Assembly (NCBI RefSeq): GCF_000682695.1
Contig: NZ_AWFG01000074.1
Coordinates: 62,001 to 126,000, forward strand
Direction of reading: 5' to 3'
DNA from: Hyphomonas chukchiensis
Lineage (GTDB): Bacteria > Pseudomonadota > Alphaproteobacteria > Caulobacterales > Hyphomonadaceae
Length of the DNA stretch: 64,000 nt
A program made the translations under genes and the position numbers. Shown piece by piece: positions 35,415 through 44,454 of this stretch (position 1 is the stretch's first letter; each line of letters starts with the position of its first letter). Under the pieces are notes generated by a model that was not told the DNA's origin, searched no databases, and saw nothing but the letters and a program-made list of their open reading frames with translations.

Positions 35415-36187
35415 ACCGCAAGGCGCTTATCTGGCCCGTTGCCTTTGCCTGCGCCCTCACGGCCCATGGCCTGGGCCTCGCAAGCATGACGCTGACCTCC
35501 GAACCGGTTGCTGCCCCGGTCGAGGTCGAGAGCGAGCACGAAATCATGCTGGCCCCGAAAGGTCGCCTCGACGGCGTGCTCGAAGAGCCAGGGGAACCGG
35601 AAGCCACCGAGGAACGGCCTAAGCCCACCCCGGAACGGTCCAAACTTACCCCGCCAAGCCCCACACCGCCCCCTCCGGCGCCCACACAAGCGCCCATCGA
35701 ACCCGAACCTGCCCCTACTGCCCCTGCGCCGGACTCCGTTGCGCCAAGCCCTGTGGCTGCGGCAGCTTCCGCGTCTGACAGCAGCTCGAATGCGAGCGCC
35801 GCCGCCAGCAGCGCCCCCTCAGGATCGAGCGCGCCATCCTCGGGAAAGAAGGGCACAGCCTCCGCTGCCCCGTTCGGTGTTCCCAATGGCGTGGAGAAAA
35901 GCCAGGTCCAGTATGCCGGCCTGCTGCAGGCCTGGTTCCTGAAATACAAACGCTACCCGCACCCCGCCCGTTCCCGCCGTCAGCAGGGCGTCGTGCATGT
36001 CTGGTTCCGGGTGGATACGAGCGGCAATGTCCTCGAAAAGCGTATCGAGACGGGCTCGGGCTACCGCCTCCTCGACGAGGCAACACTCGACCTGCTCGAC
36101 CGCGCGTCGCCATTGCCGCCCCCTCCCGACAAGCTGCACACGACAGACCTGACGTTTACAGTGCCGATTTCCTATTCGCTGAACTAG
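35411..36187 (+). CDS. tonB: TonB energy transducer
   Basis: A 258-residue protein with an N-terminal membrane anchor (about 5-28), a long Pro/Glu then Ser/Ala-rich periplasmic linker (about 45-150; PKPTPERSKLTPPSPTPPPP), and a C-terminal TonB domain (about 165-258) with QAWFLKYKRYPHPARSR, GVVHVWFRVDTSGNV and the final VPISYSLN. It contacts the TonB boxes of outer-membrane receptors such as the siderophore receptor upstream. It overlaps exbD copy 2 by 4 bases at its start and the convergent EAL-protein gene by 32 bases at its end. Confidence 0.93.
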   Translation: MNRKALIWPVAFACALTAHGLGLASMTLTSEPVAAPVEVESEHEIMLAPKGRLDGVLEEPGEPEATEERPKPTPERSKLTPPSPTPPPPAPTQAPIEPEPAPTAPAPDSVAPSPVAAAASASDSSSNASAAASSAPSGSSAPSSGKKGTASAAPFGVPNGVEKSQVQYAGLLQAWFLKYKRYPHPARSRRQQGVVHVWFRVDTSGNVLEKRIETGSGYRLLDEATLDLLDRASPLPPPPDKLHTTDLTFTVPISYSLN

Positions 36188-38420
36188 GCAGCGCGCCCAG
36201 CACGCTCTGCTTGTCAGGCTGAGCGCCAGCCATCAGGAAGTCCATCATGCCCGCAAGCGCCATGGGCCGGGCGATATGATAGCCCTGTGCCACGTCGGCT
36301 CCCATGGCCTGCAAGAGGTGCAACACATCCGCTGTCTCGACGCCCTCGACCGTGACCGTCATGCCGAGGCTGTGAGCGAGATCGATCGTCGACTTGATCA
36401 GGAGCGCGTCAGAGGAGTGGCTTTTGAGGCTCAGGACAAAGCTCTTGTCGATCTTCAGCTCCTGGGCGGGAATTTGCTTCAGGTATGAGAGTGAGGAAAG
36501 CCCGGAACCGTAATCGTCAATCGAGATCTCGATGCCGACAGCCCGCACCCGTTCGATATTCGCAAGGGCAATTTTCGGATCGTCGATGACCGCCGTTTCC
36601 GTCACCTCAAAGCAGAACCGGTCACAGGCGCCGTCCAGCTCAGCGATCGCCCAGTCGAGAAAGGCCGTATCCGTCAGGAGTCGCCCGGAAACATTGACCG
36701 ACATCTTCAGGTCATGGCCCGCAGCCGCCATGATTTCGCGGTCCGCCTTTGCCCGGCTGATAACCCACTGGCTGAGTGGGCGGATATGACCGGTCTCTTC
36801 AGCAAATTCGACAAACCTGTCAGGCGCGACCTTGCCCCTGACAGGATGATCCCAGCGCAGCAGGGCCTCAACGCTGCGCACCTCGCCACGCCGCAAGTCA
36901 AATTTCGGCTGGTACGCCAGAAAGATCGATCCGTCCGACAGGCCTGTGACCATGTCGCTCATCAGTGACAGTGTGCCGCTTGGGTCGCCATAGAGGTCCA
37001 CATCGAAAAGCTGCACACGCTCACGCCGGCTGCGCCCCTGTTGCAGCGCGACCATAGCCTCATCGACCGGGCTGAGGACGCCATACTTGCCAATTTCACA
37101 GCAGCCCGCGCTCAACTCGATGTCGATCAGCTCACCTGACACGGAAATGGGATGCGACACGTCATCCAGTATCTGCTGGACGATGGACAGCCCGTTGGAA
37201 ACGGGCACGAGTATGCCGATGACATCTGACGCCACGATGCCTGTCGTTCCCCCAAGCTCATGCTGCTGGAGCCTGGCGCCGAACGTTGCCATCAGCTCGT
37301 TCGTGGCAGATTGTCCGATCGCCGTCATGATCTGCGACAGCCGGTCAATGCCGATCGCGACACACATCATGCCGCCGTCGTGAGGGTCGATCTGATCAAT
37401 GGCCTGATAAAGCGCGCGGCGGTTAGGCAAAAGGGTTTCTGTGTCTGTGAGCGACATCTTCAGGATGCTCTGCTCCCGCAGCTCAATTTCACGCGCCATG
37501 ACCGAGAAACTCTGCGCGAGGCGGCCGATCTCGTCGACACTTCCGACATTGAGATCAACAGGTACACCGCTGGCGATCTGGCGCGTGGCCTCATCCAGTC
37601 GGGTGATTGGCAGCGTCAGGGTGCGCGAGATGAACCAGCTGCATATTACCAGGACGCAGAGGCCGCCGAAGGCCAGAAACGCGATGGCCACCAGCATGGG
37701 GCGGAACGGTGCCATGGCGGCCTTGAGAGGGTAGTTCAGCACGAGTTGACCGGCTGGAAGCGCGCCAAAGCCATCCAGCGGCGTGCTGGCCCGGATCATC
37801 CCGTTCGGGACGGGCGGCAGGTTGACGTCGCCCTCGGCGTCCGCGGGCACAATGGACGCAGACAGGTCAATCGGCGAGAGGCTCTCAAGTTCGTGCAATT
37901 CGTTCGTATCGAGGCGGGATGCGAAGATAACCCAGCCGACACGTCTGGGCGCCATGACGGGCGCAGACACAGCCTGGTATTGAACACCCGAAATCGCAAG
38001 CAGACCACTCGCGTGATCGTCAGCGAGAACGGCATCCATAACTGCAGCAGGCGTCGTGAGCGAACGGCCCTGCCCCGCCTCGAGGGCGCTTCCATCCTCA
38101 AAGACAAGGAAGGCCCGCGCGAGGCCCAAGCGATTGCGGAGGTTTTCCAGCGCCGATGCGACCGTCTCGGAATCATGCGTGGCAACGGCTTCACGGAAGC
38201 CGAAGTCGCGCGACATGAGATCGGCGTTGTCAGCGAGCTGTGCTTCATTGACTTGCCAGAGACGCTCGTAAACAGACGCTGTGGCTTCCAGCTCAGCGCC
38301 GACATTTGTGCGGGCAGAATGCGCGACCGAGACCAGAACCAATCCCGCTACAGCGAGAAGGATGAGCCCCAGGAGTCCACCATAGGCAAGCGTAAGCTTT
38401 GTCTTCAGATGACGGAACAT
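36156..38420 (-). CDS. Membrane c-di-GMP phosphodiesterase (EAL) with degenerate GGDEF domain
   Basis: A 754-residue protein: membrane helix about 13-32, periplasmic sensor (about 33-245), second helix about 248-270, HAMP (ITRLDEATRQIASGVPVDL), a GGDEF-like domain without the GGDEF motif (ASDVIGILV instead), and a C-terminal EAL domain. The EAL domain keeps its catalytic set: VEALLRW, NVSGRLL, FEVTETAV, DDYGSG, LKIDKSF, VEGVE and QGYHIARP, so it should hydrolyse c-di-GMP. It follows the cupredoxin-like gene by 14 bp on the same strand, so the two are probably one transcript. The 3' end overlaps tonB. Confidence 0.93.
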   Translation of the reverse strand: MFRHLKTKLTLAYGGLLGLILLAVAGLVLVSVAHSARTNVGAELEATASVYERLWQVNEAQLADNADLMSRDFGFREAVATHDSETVASALENLRNRLGLARAFLVFEDGSALEAGQGRSLTTPAAVMDAVLADDHASGLLAISGVQYQAVSAPVMAPRRVGWVIFASRLDTNELHELESLSPIDLSASIVPADAEGDVNLPPVPNGMIRASTPLDGFGALPAGQLVLNYPLKAAMAPFRPMLVAIAFLAFGGLCVLVICSWFISRTLTLPITRLDEATRQIASGVPVDLNVGSVDEIGRLAQSFSVMAREIELREQSILKMSLTDTETLLPNRRALYQAIDQIDPHDGGMMCVAIGIDRLSQIMTAIGQSATNELMATFGARLQQHELGGTTGIVASDVIGILVPVSNGLSIVQQILDDVSHPISVSGELIDIELSAGCCEIGKYGVLSPVDEAMVALQQGRSRRERVQLFDVDLYGDPSGTLSLMSDMVTGLSDGSIFLAYQPKFDLRRGEVRSVEALLRWDHPVRGKVAPDRFVEFAEETGHIRPLSQWVISRAKADREIMAAAGHDLKMSVNVSGRLLTDTAFLDWAIAELDGACDRFCFEVTETAVIDDPKIALANIERVRAVGIEISIDDYGSGLSSLSYLKQIPAQELKIDKSFVLSLKSHSSDALLIKSTIDLAHSLGMTVTVEGVETADVLHLLQAMGADVAQGYHIARPMALAGMMDFLMAGAQPDKQSVLGALPSSANRKSAL

Positions 38421-38434
38421 CAGGTCATATACCT

Positions 38435-39058
38435 CTAGTGATGCGCGTGTTCAGCTGTTTTCCCGTCGAGCTTCGCCACGGTTTCGGCCTGGCTGGAATC
38501 GTAAGGAACAACGATATCCTTTCCGCCGGCGAGATCCGGATGCCAGACCGTGACCTTGCCGTTGGTATCTTTCATGCCTGTCAGCCTGGCAACACCTTCA
38601 GCGTCGGTGATGGCTGCGTAGGGCGTATCGACGACGCGAATGTAACCAATCATCTCGTCATGAATGTTGCAGCCGACGGCGACGATGCCAGGCGTTTTGA
38701 AGGCGAGATGCCGGGTCTCGTCCTGACCATAAAGCTTGAGCTCGAAGCGGTTTCCCTTGGAAAAGGAATAGACGTGGTGGCGCACACGGTCGCGATTGGG
38801 AAACCGGACTTCGCTGCCGACGGGAACAACGAGAATATAGGGAGAGAAGGCGATGTCCTTCTGCTCCATCATGTTGGGCCAGGCGAACTGTGTGGGAGGC
38901 GAGACGCCTGGCGACGCAGGCCCCAGAACGACGGCATTGACGACCGGAGCGCCAGCAGAGTCAATCACTTTTACGTTGATTTCAAGCGCAAACGCACCTT
39001 TACTTATAGTTGCAAACACAAGGAAGAGGATGAGATTACGCATACAGATCAGTCGCAT
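38435..39058 (-). CDS. Exported cupredoxin-like protein (annotated elsewhere as methylamine-utilisation-like)
   Basis: A 207-residue exported protein. A signal peptide ends near residue 24 (MRNLILFLVFATISKGAFA). The cupredoxin-like core includes KDIAFSPYILVVPVGSEVRFPN and RVRHHVYSF, then GIVAVGCNIHDEMIGYI; His94/95, Cys130, His133 and Met136 resemble a type-1 copper site. A short His-rich tail (AEHAHH) ends it. An alternative start lies at 39043. No methylamine genes are present, so that name should not be taken as function. It is divergent from DUF3034 across 81 bp and precedes the EAL protein, an arrangement I recall from other proteobacteria. Confidence 0.82.
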   Translation of the reverse strand: MRLICMRNLILFLVFATISKGAFALEINVKVIDSAGAPVVNAVVLGPASPGVSPPTQFAWPNMMEQKDIAFSPYILVVPVGSEVRFPNRDRVRHHVYSFSKGNRFELKLYGQDETRHLAFKTPGIVAVGCNIHDEMIGYIRVVDTPYAAITDAEGVARLTGMKDTNGKVTVWHPDLAGGKDIVVPYDSSQAETVAKLDGKTAEHAHH

Positions 39059-39139
39059 ATATGGTTTACGTGATCGTTAACATTCCGGCTGTAAGCCCAG
39101 TCTTTATTGATAATCGCCGATCCAGACAGGGAGCGCACA

Positions 39140-40033
39140 ATGGCACTCACCCCCCTCTCATTGCTCACCAGAAATACAATCTTGTGTTGCACGACTGCGT
39201 GGCTCTGCGTTGCCGGCCCCAGTAATGCCGACGATATCGAGCCCGGAGGCAAGCTGTTGCTGACGCGGGGCATTTCATCCGTTGATGGCAGCGGCGGCGG
39301 CGGAATCGTTCCATGGGCTCTCATCACTGGAAACGAAACGGATCGGGGAATCGGCGCGACGGCCCACCTTACAAGCGTGATCCTGCCTGATTTCGACGTG
39401 ATCTCGTATGGCGCGGGCATCGGCCTGCGCGACCGATTGGAGTTCAGCTATACGCATCAGGCGCTCGATACCGGAAGCACCGGACCAAAACTGGGCCTGC
39501 CTGACGGATACACATTCAGCCAGGACATTGTCGCCATGAAGGTCCGCGTCGCAGGCGACGCGATTTATGACCAGGATACCTGGATGCCGCAGGTCGCCAT
39601 TGGCGCTGTTTACAAGCAGGCCGACCATGGCAGTCTGCTTTCCGCCCTGGGCGCAGAGGATGATAGCGGCGTCGAGTTCTATGTCTCTGCTACAAAACTG
39701 CTGCTCGCGCAGAGCCTGCTCCTCGGGGGAACCTTGCGCTATACGGATGCGAACCAGAATGGACTGCTCGGCTTCGGGGGCACATCGGAGGCCTCCATCT
39801 ACCCTGAAGTGTCGCTGGGTTACATGCTGAGCAAGCGCCTGATTGTCGGCGGCGAATACAGGGCAAAGCCGGACAATCTGGCCTTCGCAGAAGAAGATGC
39901 CTGGCTGGATCTGTTTGCAGCCTATGCCATCAATAAAGAGATGACCGTTTCTGCCGCATATGCCGACCTCGGCTCGATTGCGACGTTCGATGAACAGCGC
40001 GGCCTCTATCTTTCACTTCAGGTAGGATTTTGA
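39140..40033 (+). CDS. DUF3034 family outer-membrane beta-barrel-like protein
   Basis: A 297-residue exported protein with signal peptide (cleavage near SNA-DD at about residue 30). The mature part alternates short amphipathic strands with Gly/Asp turns (ISYGAGIGLRDRLEFSYTHQA, LGYMLSKRLIVGGEYRAKP) and ends in Phe (LYLSLQVGF), as outer-membrane barrels do. The content matches DUF3034. The ATG at 39140 has GGGAG about 6 nt upstream; the frame extends 11 codons further without support. The truncated hemoglobin gene begins 1 base after its stop. Function unknown. Confidence 0.82.
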   Translation: MALTPLSLLTRNTILCCTTAWLCVAGPSNADDIEPGGKLLLTRGISSVDGSGGGGIVPWALITGNETDRGIGATAHLTSVILPDFDVISYGAGIGLRDRLEFSYTHQALDTGSTGPKLGLPDGYTFSQDIVAMKVRVAGDAIYDQDTWMPQVAIGAVYKQADHGSLLSALGAEDDSGVEFYVSATKLLLAQSLLLGGTLRYTDANQNGLLGFGGTSEASIYPEVSLGYMLSKRLIVGGEYRAKPDNLAFAEEDAWLDLFAAYAINKEMTVSAAYADLGSIATFDEQRGLYLSLQVGF

Positions 40034-40034
40034 C

Positions 40035-40529
40035 ATGTACCGCCTTTGCATTGCCGCCCTTGCCGGAACATGCCTGACAGGCACGCTGGCTATGGCCGAT
40101 ACCCTGCCAGGCGAACTGCCTGTCGATCCCTATGAGGTTTCCAACGCAAATGCAGGAGCTGAGCCGGTGGACAATCCGGACATGTTTGCCGCCTTCCATG
40201 GACAGGCCGGCATCGACAGGATTGTGGACGACCTTGTCGACCGGGTGACCGTCGATCCGCGCATTGAGGAAATATTCCGCGCATCAGACCTGGTACGCTT
40301 GCGCCGGACACTGAAGGAGCAGTTCTGCTACCTGCTGGATGGGCCTTGCGATTATACCGGCCGCGATATGGTGGCCGCGCACAAGGACCAGGGCATCACG
40401 ACGCGCGAATTTAACGCCCTCGTCGAGAGCCTGCAGTTTGCAATGGATACGGAGGGCGTTCCGTTTGCAATGCAGAACAAGCTGATTGCCAAACTTGCGC
40501 CCATGAAGCGGGATGTCGTGACGCGCTGA
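40035..40529 (+). CDS. Group 1 truncated hemoglobin with signal peptide
   Basis: A 164-residue globin. Residues 1-21 (MYRLCIAALAGTCLTGTLAMA) form a signal peptide, so this globin is exported, unlike most truncated hemoglobins. The fold is recognised by GQAGIDRIVDDLVDRV, EQFCYLLDGPCDYTGRDM and the proximal heme His116 in MVAAHKDQGIT. Cys98 and Cys105 could form a disulfide in the periplasm. It is coupled to the DUF3034 gene (1-bp gap). Probable roles are oxygen, NO or redox chemistry in the periplasm, together with the copper-like protein (inference). Confidence 0.9.
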   Translation: MYRLCIAALAGTCLTGTLAMADTLPGELPVDPYEVSNANAGAEPVDNPDMFAAFHGQAGIDRIVDDLVDRVTVDPRIEEIFRASDLVRLRRTLKEQFCYLLDGPCDYTGRDMVAAHKDQGITTREFNALVESLQFAMDTEGVPFAMQNKLIAKLAPMKRDVVTR

Positions 40530-40582
40530 GGCAGGCCCCAGCGCGTCACATTCACTTCAATTATCCCTCATACGAGACGAGG

Positions 40583-40614
40583 GGCGCCTGGGGACGGGGG
40601 TGACCCCAGGCGCC
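40583..40614. terminator. Perfect 11-bp hairpin between convergent genes
   Basis: GGCGCCTGGGG (40583-40593) pairs perfectly with CCCCAGGCGCC (40604-40614), loop of 10. The last base is also the first base of the stop codon of the minus-strand VCBS gene. No U-run follows on either strand. It probably ends or protects both convergent transcripts. Confidence 0.55.
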
Positions 40615-42185
40615 TAGAAGTCCACCGGCTTGCGGATTTCGAGCAGCTTTCCGGCCCAGTCGGAGGGCTTTACGCCCTTCATGGTCTGGGTCTTCCGGCC
40701 GTCGGGCGTCATCCACGTAACTTCGAGTGTGACGGCCCCAGTGGACTTCAATCCAAAATGTACAGGTATTGCGCTCTGGGCATTATAGCCCCCGCCTGTC
40801 GTGACCATGCGCGTGGCGAGCAATTTGCCTGCCTTGTCATAGAGACGGACTTCAGCGCCGGGCACGGTGAAATGCCCCTTGCTGTCGAGCAGGAGGACTT
40901 CGAGCGAGCGGGCCTGACCGGCCGGGCTCATCTCGTTCCTGAAGACGAAGTGACCGCCCTCAGGGCCGTAGCCATCCGTGAGCGAGAGGTCGAGGTCGCC
41001 ATCGCGGTCATAGTCGACCCAGACGACACCGTGGTCTCCGGCATTCAGCATGTCACCCGGCACAAGAATGTTCACGAAGTCGGCGGCGCCGTCATTGCGA
41101 TAGAACATATTGTGAGGCTCTTGCTCGCCGGAGGGGCCCTCATAACCGACAACGAACAGGTCCAGGTCGCCATCATTGTCATAATCGCCCCACTCGGCGC
41201 TGACGACGTGGTCCGGCTCGGTCACACCAAGCGCTTCACCGACCTCGGTGAAGGTGCCGTCGCCATTGTTGTGATAGAGCTGGTTCGGGCCATAGGCTGA
41301 CAGGTAAATATCGAGATTGCCGTCATTGTCATAGTCACCAATGGCGCAGCCCACGCCGCCCTCTTCCTTGGTGCGGCCGGGTGTATCAACGCCAAGTTCG
41401 GGCGCGACATCGACGAAAGAGTCTCCGTCATTGCGCCAGAGCGCATCGGTTGCACCGGACTGGTTGGCTAGGAAGACATCCAGCCTGCCATCCTTGTTGT
41501 AGTCGAACCAACAGACGCCCACGGTTGGTCGGGCGTCTGTTGGTCCTTCTCCTGCGAATACTTGGGAGAACACGGCGTTCGTATTCGCGAAGAGCTTGTT
41601 GGAGGCGTCCGGATTGGCATCCATGCCAGGGAAAGACTGGTCAGGAACCATCCGGTCGCCCGAATAGAGATCCAGGTCGCCATCATTGTCATAGTCGACC
41701 CAGTTGGACTGGCGGGCCGAGCGTCCGGGAATGGTCAGCCCGATATCTGCAGCGACATTGGTAAAGCCGGTGCCACCATCATTGCGGAAGACGCGGGTGA
41801 GTTCTTTCGGACTGGTCGCCCCGGCGAAGAGATCAAGATCCCCGTCGCCATCATAATCACCCCAGCTCAGGCCCCGGAATTCGGGGCCTGATACCGGCAA
41901 GCCATAGGACTCCCCGACACTGGTGAACACGCCATTGTCTTGCAAATAGAGACGGATCTCCCCGCCCTTGAGCGAGACGGCGAAATCGAGATCGCCGTCA
42001 TTGTCAAAGTCACCCCAAACGTTCGAGAGCGACCCCACCACGCCGAACAGCTCTGGCTGCACGGATGTGAAGGATGGCGTCTCGAACACGACCGGCTCTT
42101 CAGGGGTCGTTGCGCATGCGGCCAGGAGAGCCAGCACGCCGAGGGAAGGCAATATCCTGAGAGACTGCATGTATCTGGCTTTCAT
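40614..42185 (-). CDS. VCBS/FG-GAP repeat lipoprotein with ASPIC/UnbV-like C-terminus
   Basis: A 523-residue lipoprotein (lipobox LAAC, Cys24). It holds seven Asp-rich calcium-type repeats of the form D-[YF]-D-x-D-G-x-L-D (for example FDNDGDLD, DYDGDGDLD, DYNKDGRLD, DYDRDGDLD), which fits a seven-bladed propeller. The C-terminal ~90 residues (LEVLLLDSKGHFTVPGAEV...HFGLKSTG) match the ASPIC/UnbV domain found in CRTAC1-like proteins. It lies 11 bp behind the acylase gene and is the last gene of the FecI-FecR-receptor run. Ligand-binding or partner-docking at the cell surface is likely; specific function unknown. A second ATG is at 42170. Confidence 0.88.
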   Translation of the reverse strand: MKARYMQSLRILPSLGVLALLAACATTPEEPVVFETPSFTSVQPELFGVVGSLSNVWGDFDNDGDLDFAVSLKGGEIRLYLQDNGVFTSVGESYGLPVSGPEFRGLSWGDYDGDGDLDLFAGATSPKELTRVFRNDGGTGFTNVAADIGLTIPGRSARQSNWVDYDNDGDLDLYSGDRMVPDQSFPGMDANPDASNKLFANTNAVFSQVFAGEGPTDARPTVGVCWFDYNKDGRLDVFLANQSGATDALWRNDGDSFVDVAPELGVDTPGRTKEEGGVGCAIGDYDNDGNLDIYLSAYGPNQLYHNNGDGTFTEVGEALGVTEPDHVVSAEWGDYDNDGDLDLFVVGYEGPSGEQEPHNMFYRNDGAADFVNILVPGDMLNAGDHGVVWVDYDRDGDLDLSLTDGYGPEGGHFVFRNEMSPAGQARSLEVLLLDSKGHFTVPGAEVRLYDKAGKLLATRMVTTGGGYNAQSAIPVHFGLKSTGAVTLEVTWMTPDGRKTQTMKGVKPSDWAGKLLEIRKPVDF

Positions 42186-42196
42186 GTTGATATGTC

Positions 42197-44374
42197 CTAC
42201 CGATCGATTGGCGTGACTTCGGAGACATGGGCCTCAACCTGTTCACGGCGCAGCCAGAGTTCGCGGAACTTGTTGTCCGAGAGCATCTGGAGTTGGTCGT
42301 TATAGTGCGTCGTGCCCGGCTGGCGTGCGTTGCCATAGCTCATCAGGCCGTAAGCCTTGATGGGCGTGGAGAACTCGACCATGGCAACCCATGTTTCACC
42401 ATGTGTCGGGATACGAATTCCATCTTTCGGCTCAGACCATGTGATCACGTCGAACGAGCCAAGATTGCCGTAGCCACCGCTACCCGGAACATCAAGGCCA
42501 TCCAGGATGAAGCGCGAGACATCACCATAGACCGGATCGATCTGGCCATAGCTTGCCTTCGTGCTGGCAATCGCCTTGCGCAGCATTTCAACGGCTGCTT
42601 CCGGATCCTTCAGGCCTGATGGTGTGGTGATCGGCTCGTCGGCAGACCACGGCACGGCAAACCCGTCGAGACCTGTCATGCGTGGGCCAGCGAACAGCTT
42701 GCCCCAGGCTTCAAACAGGACACCGGCGCGGTTCTCTTTCGAGAAAGTCCGGTCCCAGTCGGACAGGAGCTTTACAGCGGCCTGCATGTCGGGATCAGGA
42801 TCGTTCGCAGCGGCAGCCAGCAGGTCCGGCAGGACACGTTCCGCCATCAGGGCATGCTGGGCCAGTTTGAGTTCCACGAAATCATCAAGCGTGATGTCCT
42901 CCGCTTCGGTCATCATGGTCAACGAGTCCTGCGCACGCATGGAGAGAGGCGTACGGGGCGCAAAGTAAGGCGGGAAGTCTTCCGGCTTGTATGCGACAGG
43001 CAGGGTCGCTTCCCATGGCGGATCATTGGAGTTGGCCACGAAGCCACTCTCTGGATCGGTCACACGCGGCAGGTCTTCATACGGGTGGACATCCGTCCAC
43101 AAGTATTCGGATGTGTCGCCGGGAACGAGGCCCTGCCAGAACTTGATATCGCCAGAAGAACGCTTGGGCGCAATTCCATTGAAGATATACTCAATGTGCC
43201 CGTCACGATCAGCATAGCTGATGTTGAAAGTCGGCACCTGAAGGCGCGACATGGCCTCGGTGAAATCGTCATGGCTATCGGAGGTCACCATGTCGAAATA
43301 CTGTTCGAGCATGCCGCCACGGTCGAGACCCGCCACGCGCAGGGCAACCGTCTTGCCGTCAGGACGGTCAAAGACAGGTCCGTGAACGGTATAGCGAATG
43401 CTCAGCGGCACTTCGAGTTCGGACCCGTCCGGCTGCTTCACCTTGTAAGATGTTTCCTTCACTTCAAATGGCAGCACTTCGCCATCGAACAGATAGCCAT
43501 TGTCCTTGAGGGTCAGTTCATAGGTCGTTGCGCCGACCATGCCGTTGACCGTGTTGGAAATGCCCATCTGCTGGTTGAAGGCAAAGCGGATGACCGGCAG
43601 GCCGATCTGCGTCGCGCCATAGACTTCAAAGTCCGGCCCCACGAGGTGAGCTTCATAATAGATGAAGAAAGGCACGGTCCAGGGCAGGTGCGGGTTCTGC
43701 AGCAGCATCGTGTTGCCGCTTTCGGTCTTCGAGGGACCGACCGCCCATGTATTCGAGCCCTGCTGCTCCAGCTCGGGCGGATCGCCCTCCCCGATCGTGC
43801 GGTTGGGTGAAGCAACATAGACAAAATTCATCAGGCGGTGCGCGTGGGCAACAACGTCGACGCCGCTGACGGGCAGGACGACTTTCAGCTCTTCGTCGAT
43901 CTCGTCAGGATGGGACGCAGCATAGGCGTTCATGCCTTCTGCAAAGGCATCAAGTTTGGCGCGGAATTCCGGTGAATAGGCGTCATACCAGACCTGGGCG
44001 CGCTCAGGTGTGCCGTTCATGACAAGCCACTTGGCTGTCTCTTCGTATTCAGGGCCCCAGTATTCGGCGCCCTTGCCGCGGGCTTCGCCATAGAGGCGCA
44101 GCACCGTGTTGGCATGACTGTGCAGCTGGGCCCAGCCGTAGCCGTAGAAGACGCTCTCGGCATCCGTGCCGTAAATATGGGGAACGCCGTAGGTGTCCCA
44201 CAGGATCTCATTCTTGACGACGTCCGGACGGTCATCGTGGATCGGCGTTACCGCATCTTCGGCTGGCGCTTCCACAACGAGTGTCTCAGTGACAGCCGCC
44301 TCTTCCGTCTGTGTTGTACAGCCAGCTACCGCCAGCTGGACGACGGCCATGCAGGTTAATGCAATCCACCTCAT
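42197..44374 (-). CDS. Penicillin/acyl-homoserine-lactone acylase family lipoprotein (Ntn hydrolase)
   Basis: A 725-residue Ntn-hydrolase precursor with lipobox VAGC (Cys19). Alpha-chain features include [12 protein letters not shown] and the linker ending EQQG; the autocatalytic beta-chain begins at Ser207 ([12 protein letters not shown]), followed by [18 protein letters not shown]. These enzymes cleave amide-linked acyl groups from penicillins, homoserine lactones or siderophore precursors (PvdQ). Placement directly downstream of a FecA-like receptor suggests deacylation of an imported or receptor-bound compound (inference). AAGGGAAC precedes the ATG. It is not possible to tell the substrate from sequence alone. 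Confidence 0.92.
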   Translation of the reverse strand: MRWIALTCMAVVQLAVAGCTTQTEEAAVTETLVVEAPAEDAVTPIHDDRPDVVKNEILWDTYGVPHIYGTDAESVFYGYGWAQLHSHANTVLRLYGEARGKGAEYWGPEYEETAKWLVMNGTPERAQVWYDAYSPEFRAKLDAFAEGMNAYAASHPDEIDEELKVVLPVSGVDVVAHAHRLMNFVYVASPNRTIGEGDPPELEQQGSNTWAVGPSKTESGNTMLLQNPHLPWTVPFFIYYEAHLVGPDFEVYGATQIGLPVIRFAFNQQMGISNTVNGMVGATTYELTLKDNGYLFDGEVLPFEVKETSYKVKQPDGSELEVPLSIRYTVHGPVFDRPDGKTVALRVAGLDRGGMLEQYFDMVTSDSHDDFTEAMSRLQVPTFNISYADRDGHIEYIFNGIAPKRSSGDIKFWQGLVPGDTSEYLWTDVHPYEDLPRVTDPESGFVANSNDPPWEATLPVAYKPEDFPPYFAPRTPLSMRAQDSLTMMTEAEDITLDDFVELKLAQHALMAERVLPDLLAAAANDPDPDMQAAVKLLSDWDRTFSKENRAGVLFEAWGKLFAGPRMTGLDGFAVPWSADEPITTPSGLKDPEAAVEMLRKAIASTKASYGQIDPVYGDVSRFILDGLDVPGSGGYGNLGSFDVITWSEPKDGIRIPTHGETWVAMVEFSTPIKAYGLMSYGNARQPGTTHYNDQLQMLSDNKFRELWLRREQVEAHVSEVTPIDR

Positions 44375-44454
44375 ATGTCGTTCCCTTCAGAATCTTTTGA
44401 AAAAGAAGGCAGGCCGAAGACGGTTTCCCCTCCCCGGCCCACCTGGATGTCAGA

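Noticed and set aside
38435..39058. Methylamine utilisation protein as a functional name
   Set aside because: No other mau genes are seen and the sequence supports only a cupredoxin-like exported protein.
40980..42030. Regularly repeated DNA resembling a CRISPR or tandem-repeat array (recurring GTCATTGTCATA-like units)
   Set aside because: The repeats are the antisense of D-N-D-G-D-L-D coding units in the VCBS lipoprotein; spacing is irregular and in frame, and no cas genes are nearby.
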